NCBI RefSeq assembly: GCF_000149955.1
Contig: NC_030987.1
Coordinates: forward strand, 714,003-778,002
Direction of reading: 5' to 3'
DNA length: 64,000 bases
Source: Fusarium oxysporum f. sp. lycopersici 4287
Lineage: Eukaryota; Ascomycota; Sordariomycetes; Hypocreales; Nectriaceae
Shown piece after piece: positions 55,876-64,000 of this stretch; the stretch's first letter is position 1, and the number at the start of each line of letters is the position of its first letter. A model generated the notes under the pieces. That model was not told the DNA's origin. It made no database searches and saw only the letters and a program-made list of their open reading frames with translations. A program made the translations under genes and the position numbers.

Positions 55876-57144
55876 TCAATAAGGAGTCCTAGACCTCGGC
55901 GCAAGAACACCAACACATTTCCAAACATCGAAAGGCTTAGCCCTAGGATCTGGGTTGAACGCAGGATTGCCAACAATGCGATCGCTGCTGAGGTATTGGA
56001 CAAATCCGCATGAACTAGCAAGAATACACCTCACATTCTCGACCGTCACCCACATCACATTGGGCTTGATATCAACCTCGACCAGATCCTCCTCCCCATA
56101 GCGGTAGAACACCTTTCGATCCCTCTTCTCCTCGTCGACCTCCTCTTCGGCATCTTCCTTCGTCTTGCATGTGTGGCACGGGTCGTATTCCTCATCGATG
56201 AGCCAAAGTCGCAGCCTCAACATCCGCACGACGCAGAGGTGCAGCAGGAGCAGGAAGTTGCCTCTTGGGTTATTCCTGGATCTCTGCTCCATCAATGTCG
56301 TGGGACGCGGGTCGTTTCGCGTGATACCATTGGACCAGGATCTATCGTACACGAAGCCGATGTTTCCCATGATGGGAAAGCCGTTGCTTGTCGCGGAGAT
56401 GGCGTTCTCCCGAAAGAGCTTAATGGCGTTGTTCTCTTGTTCTCTGACCGTGGCTAGGCGTGTACATTCAGACATCCATCGTTCATCTTGGATCATGAAG
56501 AGATCTCTCGCCGGATGAGTCGCAACAATGTTGTTGAACATGCCGTCTATGTTGACTACCGATACGAAGTCTCTGTACCATTGGCTTATACTTTCCCGGC
56601 CGCCGTTCTTCATCAACTTGTTCTCCTTCTGCCACGCCCTCTCTATCGTGTAAGGCTCGTGAATCTTTTCGGGTGCGGTTTGCAGGTCCTCCAAGACGAT
56701 CATCTTCAGTTCTTGCCATTGCTTCTGTCGAAACCGTCGGCTAATGACCCATCTAGACTCAACACAAGCTTTCCACATCCCGTAGTCCCAATGAACCACA
56801 GATTTCAGCTCCTCAGAGCAATTTGACATGGCTTCGAGCGCGTTTGCCATCTTCTGACTCTCCAGCTCCTCCATGACTCGATATCCAAAGATTTGCGGAC
56901 TCTTGTGACCAACGTCACTCATCTCGTGTGACCTCGGATCCTCGGCCTCCCAAAAGTTCACTCGAAAGCTATGTACCGCATTGTAGTTCTTCGACGGCCG
57001 CGGACGCAGTGCTGCCTCCCAGATTAAGAGTCTGACATCTTGGTGGAGGTATGGAAACATGAGGAACTGGCGATCCGGGGCTTGTTTCTGAGCCGGCACG
57101 CTGGCTGGTTCAACTGGCAAAGCCAGTGAGCGCATATTTTCCAT
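55876..57144 (-). CDS. 2EXR-domain hypothetical protein
   Basis: Single exon, 422 aa, ATG at 57144. The N-terminal segment FLMFPYLHQDVRLLIWEAALRP matches the start of the fungal 2EXR domain (FxxFPxLPxELRxxIWxxAL). A central charged, helical region and a stretch of leucines (NFLLLLHLCVVRMLRLRLWLIDEEY) follow. An acidic insert (KEDAEEEVDEEKRD) lies in the last third. The function of this large Fusarium family is unknown. No signal peptide or catalytic motif is seen. Confidence 0.75.
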   Translation of the reverse strand: MENMRSLALPVEPASVPAQKQAPDRQFLMFPYLHQDVRLLIWEAALRPRPSKNYNAVHSFRVNFWEAEDPRSHEMSDVGHKSPQIFGYRVMEELESQKMANALEAMSNCSEELKSVVHWDYGMWKACVESRWVISRRFRQKQWQELKMIVLEDLQTAPEKIHEPYTIERAWQKENKLMKNGGRESISQWYRDFVSVVNIDGMFNNIVATHPARDLFMIQDERWMSECTRLATVREQENNAIKLFRENAISATSNGFPIMGNIGFVYDRSWSNGITRNDPRPTTLMEQRSRNNPRGNFLLLLHLCVVRMLRLRLWLIDEEYDPCHTCKTKEDAEEEVDEEKRDRKVFYRYGEEDLVEVDIKPNVMWVTVENVRCILASSCGFVQYLSSDRIVGNPAFNPDPRAKPFDVWKCVGVLAPRSRTPY

Positions 57145-59631
57145 GGGCAAAGTCGGCGGGGGTGGTGAGGACGAGAGAAAGTTGGTTCGGCCATGGTGAG
57201 GGGAATAATATGTAGATGGTGATGTGTTCTTTATTCAGGGCTGGGAGTGTATTTGGCGCACCAAAGTCAAAGTCTGACTTTATTTATCGTGGTGATGAAT
57301 CGGATTGGTCGTTCGTGGAAAGTTTGATAGAGGTGAGGCTGTGGCGATGATGGATGTTGAGGGGTTTGGCGAAGCCTCGTTTTGTCTAACCTAGATTCGA
57401 AGGGGACTGATAATAAACGGTCGCTCAATAAAAGATCATGAATTTCTTTCGATTTACCTCCTAAGTAGATTTCTTCTAAAAATCGGAACTCACGTCGTGC
57501 AGCGAACGGTAAACCGTAATTCCCTCGTGTCTCCAAGCAACAAAAGGCTTCAGACCGTTGAATCCAAGGGACGAAAGTAACGACATACCTGCCAAATCAG
57601 CAACCTGTCCTAAACTCATCCAAGAATTTACTCGTCAAGGGTTGTTGTCTCGAGTTTTCAAACTTGCCCTCCCCTTGGTATGCTGTCCGGGATTCGGCCG
57701 AGAGGATGATGTGAGGAGAAGAGAGAAGGATGTAATGCATGCCAGGAAATTCGACCAAGCCATTTCGAGATACAGAAACTCAGGGAGAAGTGACAAGGTG
57801 GAGGCAGACATCCAGGCAGCGAGGCTTTGTCATTCCGAGTTTATACGGAAACGACAATGATGCAAATAAACCAACAAAAGAGATTTCAAAAGTATGGAAT
57901 TATCTCATCCGATATTACAACTATCTCTTTCAACAACAATGATATCTCTCGGTTGAATATTTACCCACGCGAAGCATAGTCTATGATCTGAGTTACCCAT
58001 TTAGAATAACTTCGTCCCCAACAGATTCCAAGCTCGGCAGGGCTGCAGCAATCACAGATCAAGCACGATAAACTTCGTCTGATCTGTTGATCAACTGCAT
58101 GAAATAACAAGGGATGCTCCTGTGACTTGGCCATGGCTTTTCAAGTTTGTCTTCGTAGTCAGAACATTCTCGTCAGGCTCTGTCCCGGAACCCCTTTTCC
58201 GGAGACCTTGATTCAGCCTTTTCTTCTCACCTCGCAAGGCCGTCCCTAATCGGGTAGCTGCTGTTCCTGCATTTGAAAAGGAGGTACCAAATAGCTGATT
58301 CGGTGGTAACTGAAATCAAGGCCTGCTTGACCCGTATTGCCGAGTGAGCAGTCAGTAATGGAACTTGGGCACGCTATTGGAGGGATGATCTTGCAGTTGA
58401 GGCTGCAAGATGCCTCGCTTAGGTTCTACCAGTTTCCAAGAATGATCCTTGTGTCACAGCTGTTGGTCGTGATCAAAACTCTATCTTGGAAACAGCTGGT
58501 TCAGTTGACACGGCTTTTCTACCAAGTTCCCTGGCGTAACCGTTTTATCCTTGGCGTTAGATCGAAACAGGACTAGGAGGCTCTTTTCTGCATGTTTCAC
58601 CGGTAATAACGTATCAAAGTGACAGATCAACTATACCTATCATGTATTTTCCTCCGATGCCATTCGTGTCAAACCGTCGTCAAGTCGGAAGACCCGACGT
58701 TGAGGCTAAACTTTATCCGCTCAGACCATGTCTCGACTGGCAGGGATCAAGATGTGAGTCCCGCGGGATAAAGGCCGAATAAGCGGAACCCCCTAAACGG
58801 GCATATCCGAGTGAAAATCTCTGAGTCGATCACCACGATTCGTTGTAACCGAGGGGCCACAATCCTTGGTTATAGAAGAGAAAACGTCACTATTCTATGA
58901 CCCATAAGGTCATCTGGATATCCGAGCTGAAAACAAGGGTTTGTGATATTTGGATCTGCAATACGTGGGGAATTCGTAAACCTGTGGTCTAGACTCGACC
59001 CCCCCTGTCACAGGCTGTGTTCTCCGATAAAGCATTGATTGGCTCTCGTTGATGCATCAAGACCCTTACAGCGAAATCTAAAATTCCCCCCTTCTCTTCA
59101 TCGCGAATTTCTTCAGTTGAGACAAAGACAAAGCCACCATCGGCTAATTCGCCAAGAGCCCGATGCGATAAATGACTGCCGATGTAGGAGGACAGAATAG
59201 GAAATTCGAGTACCCATACCTTCCCTGGAAGCTTCAGGCTGTCAATGGGGTTGACAGGTCCCTAAAAAGATTGGGCTTACTGCGCCGCAATGATCGCTAC
59301 AAGACTCCCTGTCCCGTCGCCTCCTCCTCTCTCCAATGCCGTCTTTCCAGAGGTAGCCCACCCACTTTTTGTTCACCCGAAGGGACACGGACACAGAGAA
59401 ACATCCCACTTTCAACGTCACCTCGACGACTTCATCTCGATCATCTCCGCCTCTTGATAGATCTCTCCTCGCAGCGGAACGATATATTCATCCATGTCTG
59501 TGATCTTGACACTCACAAGTTTCGTTGCGAGGTAACGAACGATGCGGCGACGCATTCTCATCGTTATCTCGAAGCTAATCTGAGCCTGACTCCATTCTCT
59601 ATCCATTGATCTTCATTCGCGCCAGTCGAAC
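57145..59631. other. Intergenic, 2.5 kb
   Basis: No gene, RNA or repeat is supported. Some frames are 60-145 codons but show no family features. The part from 59.05 kb on is C/T-rich and probably the leader and promoter of the channel gene. Confidence 0.5.
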
Positions 59632-62600
59632 ATGGCCGCCAATTGGCATTCCCTTCTCGCGAGAGCGTTTGAGCTACCAGTGGTAAGTTAGGTTTTTCGT
59701 CAACTCTAACTCTATTTCCACTTCAAGTGGCTGACCAGCGTCTACTCCAGGAGGGCGATGACTCTCGGGTTGGTTCCACGCGAGATGGTTCCAGTGGCGG
59801 TACTCTGAGCTCCAACAATGCTTCAAAATCGTCATCACTGCAATCTCTTGGTGGAACATTTATACCCGTCATCATCTACTGTGTGGTTTGCATCTTGTTC
59901 TTTTCAGTTTTTCGCGTGAAATGCCACCGAGTCTACTCTCCTCGAGCGATACCCAGCTTGCGTTCCCCTCAGTAAGCAGCAAATCTCTCAGCTCTCGATC
60001 ACTGCTGACAGCCTTGTAGCACGCCCATACCGCCACTTCCCAATGGCTGGTTCAACTGGATCAAGCCATTCTTCAAAACACCGGATACTTTCGTGCTTAA
60101 TCATGGCTCTCTCGATGGATTTTTCTTTTTGCGATACCTCAAGGTTCTGCGAAACACGTTCCTTGTGGGCATGCTGATTGCTTGGCCAATTCTCTTTCCT
60201 GTCCACCTTACTGGAGGCAAGAAACTCACCCAATTGGACATGTTGACAATTGGTATGATTGAGAACAAAAAGCGCATGTTTGCCCATGTCGCTGTTGCCT
60301 ACTTGTTCTTTGGTAAGTGCTTAAACAACAGCGCTCAATGGCACCGCTAATTGATCAGGCTTTATCCTCTTCACCGTTGTTCGAGAGTGCTTCTACTATG
60401 TCGGCATTCGTCAAGCTTACCTCTCGTCTCCTCATTATGCCAAGCGGCTATCATCCAGGACAGTACTCATCACCTCCATCCCTGAGCGATACCTCGACGA
60501 AGCTCGGTTGCGGAAACTCTATGGCGACTCAGTAAAACGAGTCTGGATCCCACGAACTGCCAAGGCTCTTGTCAAATTGGTGGAGGAAAGAGAACAAACG
60601 GCCAGGCGCCTGGAAAAGGCAGAGATTGCACTAATCAAGAAGGCAAACATGGCTCGAAAGAAGCAACTCGGCAAGAATCCACCATCAACTGCATCCTCCG
60701 CCGAACCTTGCGCTGAACCATCTTCTGGAGATTCGAGTTCTTCATGGAGAACTGAACCCAGCAGCGAGGAGCCCCGTACGAGCTCCCCGCGACGTGTCGA
60801 GACATCGGAAACTCACGTACAAGAGAACGAGCAGGGAAGAATCCAGGAGCACAAGTCTACACCTGAGGTATCCGAAAGAACTAAGATCAGCCACAACGCC
60901 CACGATATACTCGAAAAGTCCGCCGAAGACCCCGAATACGTCCACCCCTACGGGCTCAACCCAGATCTCCCCGATGTACGAGGATCAGTCGCCGCTCAAT
61001 GGCTTTCCGTGACAGCCAGGCCCCACCACCGTCCACTGCACAACTTCTTTCGACGAGTCGACACTATTCGATGGTGTCGCATGAAGCTGAAGGAATTGAA
61101 CCTCGAGATCTTCAAGCTTCGACGTCAGGTTCGCCGTGGTGATGGACAGACACTCCCTGCTGCATTCATCGAGTTCGATACGCAGGAAGCTGCACAAGCT
61201 GCACACCAAGTCGTCGCTCATCATCGGCCTCTTCAGCTCGCTCCTCGTCTTTTGGGCGTTCGACCAAATGAGGTGGTTTGGAGTGCTCTTCGCATGCGCT
61301 GGTGGGAGCGCATCATTCGGCGTTTGCTCATCATGGCCCTCATTGCCGTTGCAATCATCTTTTGGTCTATCCCGTCTGCCATGATCGGTATTGTGTCCAA
61401 CATCAAATTTCTGAGTGGCATCGTGTTCCTTAAATGGATCAAGCTATTGCCCAGTCCTATCCTCGGCTTCCTTCAAGGTTTCATCCCTGCCATCGCTCTG
61501 TCATTCTGGATGTCGCTTGTCCCCGCAATGCTGAGATGTAAGTCTACTATTGCCGCTCCCTTGTTACCATCTACTAACTCTCCTAGTTTGTGGTGTCCAA
61601 GCAGGGATTCCCTCTTTAGTACTGGTCGAATTGTTCACCCAAAAGGTCTACTTTGCTTTCCAAGTAGTGCAAGTCTTTTTGATCACGACATTGACATCGG
61701 CCGCTTCCGCTACGACCATGCAGATTATCCAGCAACCAATGTCGACGCCCAGTCTGCTCGCGACAAACCTCCCCAAGGCGTCAAACTTCTACCTGTCATA
61801 TATCCTTGTCCAGTGTCTGGCCATTGGAGCTACCGGTCTCCTACACATCTTCGAGCTGATCCGACATCACGCATTCGGTAGAGTTGTGCAGAATCCCAGA
61901 ACTCGCTTCAATGTTTGGTACAACCTTCGCCCTCCTCGCTGGGGTGGCATCTTTCCCATCTACACAAACATGGCGTGCATTGGTAAGTCGTGCAGCAAAT
62001 CATCCCCTTCCATGCTAACATGCCTAGCCTTCTCTTACACAGTTATCGCTCCACTGATCCTCCTCTTCGCATGCGCCGGAATGGCCTTTACGCGCCTCAT
62101 CTACCGATACAACATTCTTTACGTCTTCGACTCGGAAATGGATAGCATGGGCTTGTTTTATCCCACCGCCCTGATGCAGCTCATCACAGGACTTTACTTG
62201 GCCGAAATCTGCATGATTGGTCTCTTTGCCATCAATTTTGCCTTCCCGCCTATGGTGTTGATGCTCATCTTCCTGATATTCACTGTCATCGTACACATGT
62301 CCTTGAGAGACTCGATATCGCCTCTGCTGCAGAATCTGCCACAAACATTGGCATTGGAGGAAGAACTACAGGAGCAGGAGAGAGCTGAAGCGGAGGCAAA
62401 GCTTCAAGCAGCCGCGGAGTCAGGAGAGGCCAATGGCGGGACTGCTGCCAGTTACTTCGATACGGAACAGAACTTTGGCGAAGAAGAATTCGAGGACGTG
62501 CCGACAGATGACGAAGACGATCAACTACACGAGGGACCACAGAGCTCGAGGGCCGTTGAGGGCGCAGGTGGTCTGAGATTGATGGCCACTGAGTGGATAA

Positions 62601-63028
62601 AGTCAAGCACTAAAGAGCAATTGAAGAAAGAGGTGCAAGAGTCAGGAGTTAAGAAGTTCTTGGACAGATGGATTCTCCCCGGCGATAGGTCGAACCCGGA
62701 TCAACCACCGTCCTTCATCCAGCGATTCTTCCACCCCGAGATCTACGAAGACTTTATCGCCTTGCGAAAACTAATTCCCTTCGAAGAACTCGCCGACGCA
62801 GATTACTCTGGAGACGAGAAGCTATCTAATTACTGGCCTCCTGAGCTCTGGATGCAAAAACCCGTCTTGTGGATCCCTCGCGACGAAGGCCGCGTCAGTC
62901 GCCAAGAAGTTGCACACACGAGAAAGATCACGCCGATCACAGATGTCGGAGCTTCACTGGACGAGAAGGGATTGGTTGTCGTTGATGTTGAGGCTGCGCC
63001 GTTTCCTAGGATGAGACTGGTGCATTGA
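59632..63028 (+). CDS. CSC1/OSCA-type calcium-permeable stress-gated channel (RSN1-like)
   Basis: Six exons, 59632-59682, 59739-59971, 60020-60312, 60359-61537, 61587-61982 and 62028-63028, join in frame to 1050 aa. The family is a plasma-membrane or endomembrane osmosensitive cation channel related to TMEM16/TMC. Seen: an N-terminal helix (FIPVIIYCVVCILFFSVF), PDTFVLNHGSLDGFFFLRYLKV and a helix, then TVLITSIPERYLDE, an RNA-recognition-like cytosolic domain with an inserted Ser/Glu-rich stretch, AFIEFDTQEAAQAAHQVV, the RPNEVVWSALRMRWWER linker, and a run of transmembrane helices with VELFTQKVYFAFQVVQVFLITTL and PPRWGGIFPIYTN. The C-terminus is cytosolic and acidic in its first part. A potassium/phospholipid-scramblase activity is also known for the fold. 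Confidence 0.92.
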
Positions 63029-63108
63029 GCGAGTATGATATACGATAGATCTTGTCATGATACCCTCTTTTGCATATAAGCGTTGGATAATATTGCACTC
63101 TAATACAT

Positions 63109-63962
63109 TTACAATACTGACGATTTTGTTCCTGGTGTGCTGGTGACTTCGCCGTAGTATGCCCTGTCGTTGGGTTCGCGACCGAGAAAGTTGCTGAGGC
63201 TTTTGAGCTCAGGTTGACTTCCTCCTGGTTGAAGAACAAGCTCGCGATATCGTAGACCAGTAGTCTTATCCATTGGATCAGCTTTGAAGTGGCTAACCCA
63301 TACGTCGGTCGCATACACCTTTGATCTGCGACTCGTTAGCAACATCCCACGACTCTCGCCGTGATGACTTACAAGGCATAAGTAAAATACGCAGCATCGT
63401 ACGCCCTAAACGGATGCGCAAACGACGCCTGTCCGATACTATCCACCCTTCCCAACCCCATGATCTCCGTCTTACTCTCATTCCACAACCTTGTCGTATC
63501 AACAGCCCCTCCCTCCCCAGCATTATGAATCGTAAGATCAAACAGCGCCAAAAACACCTGATACAGCATCGCATGCGCACCATTAACATGTTTCGTCCTT
63601 GCAATGTCCTGCGCTAACTTCTCCGGTAGCACCTCACCCGGCCTTTCACCCTCGTTCTTAGCGTTCCAGAAGGTTAGGTACTCGGAGGATAAGTACGAGT
63701 AGTGTTTGCCCAGGCGTTGGAGCACGGAGGGAACCCAGATCCAGTTCTCGAGAAGAATGCTGGGGATCTCGACGAAATCGCGCGCGCAGCCATGTTGGTG
63801 GTTGGTGTGTGTCACGAGTTTGTGGATTGCGTGGCCGAGTTCGTGAAACATTGTCTTTAGCTCGGAGTGTAAGAGGAGAGTTGGCTGGGAGGGCGTGTGG
63901 AGGAGGGATGTTATTAGTGATGAAGAGGGATAATGGCGTGTGTTCTCCGATGTTACAAAACC
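63109..63962 (-). CDS. M3 family metallo-oligopeptidase, 3' part
   Basis: C-terminal two exons, 63962-63373 and 63325-63109, with a 47-nt intron; upstream exons lie beyond the right edge (the acceptor at 63963-63965 is visible). Seen: the zinc motif FHELGHAIH (HExxH) near the start of the visible part, then HGCARDFVEIPSILLENW, the conserved segment holding the third zinc ligand Glu (E-x-PS), and the C-terminal SFAHPFRAYDAAYFTYAL followed by YRELVLQPGGSQPELKSLSNFLGREP. These define thimet/saccharolysin-type oligopeptidases that trim short peptides; cytosolic or mitochondrial targeting cannot be judged without the N-terminus. Confidence 0.92.
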
Positions 63963-64000
63963 CTGAAACCGTCAGTAAATAATTCCGTTAGCTGTGCTTG

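Noticed and set aside
1..64000. CRISPR array or prokaryotic operon structure
   Set aside because: No regularly spaced repeats. Introns, tRNA introns and gene content are fungal.

Overview
The window looks like a chromosome segment of a filamentous ascomycete, most likely a Fusarium of the F. fujikuroi species complex. Introns are short (about 45-66 nt, GTRAGT donors, CAG/TAG acceptors), the tRNA genes carry introns, and the first 13 kb reads as the six-gene fusarubin (perithecial naphthoquinone pigment) cluster fsr1-fsr6, known from Fusarium. The genus rests on recognising that cluster; the species cannot be fixed from sequence alone. A 100-N assembly gap lies at 3675-3774, inside fsr2.

Region 1 (1-13.0 kb), pigment cluster: fsr1 (non-reducing PKS, minus strand, cut by the left edge), fsr2 (O-methyltransferase, plus), fsr3 (FAD monooxygenase, minus), fsr4 (zinc-type/quinone-like dehydrogenase, minus), fsr5 (short-chain dehydrogenase-like, minus) and fsr6 (Zn2Cys6 regulator, minus). 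The PKS makes the heptaketide aldehyde, Fsr2 and Fsr3 methylate and hydroxylate it, Fsr4 and Fsr5 are later or accessory, and Fsr6 activates the set. Inverted CGG triplets with a 3-bp spacer (CGGAGTCCG or CGGGGTCCG) lie upstream of fsr1/fsr2, fsr3, fsr5 and fsr6 and are a candidate Fsr6 site.

Region 2 (14-34 kb), mixed genes: a secreted alpha/beta hydrolase; an intact ten-exon but strongly diverged adenylosuccinate-lyase paralogue that seems to lack the catalytic motifs; an unrecognised gene with three frame shifts; a formate/nitrite-family channel; an alkaline ceramidase with a 13-nt microexon; a small membrane protein; an organellar alpha/beta hydrolase; tRNA-Leu(AAG); a disordered protein with a GWTGEYS repeat; and a weak gene fragment near 32 kb.

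Region 3 (34-49 kb), metabolic genes: a KP4-like secreted protein, a cytochrome P450, tRNA-Lys(CTT), a nicotinamidase, HMG-CoA reductase, and an oleate-hydratase-family flavoprotein whose 45-nt intron keeps the frame open if retained.

Region 4 (49-64 kb): two convergent RING/IBR-type genes, each with an in-frame TAG (one also with a frameshift), a 2EXR-domain gene, a CSC1/OSCA-type channel, and the 3' part of an M3 metallopeptidase cut by the right edge. Four copies of a ~105-145 bp inverted-repeat element (MITE-like, apparently one family) sit between genes at about 9.0, 46.2, 49.1 and 55.7 kb.
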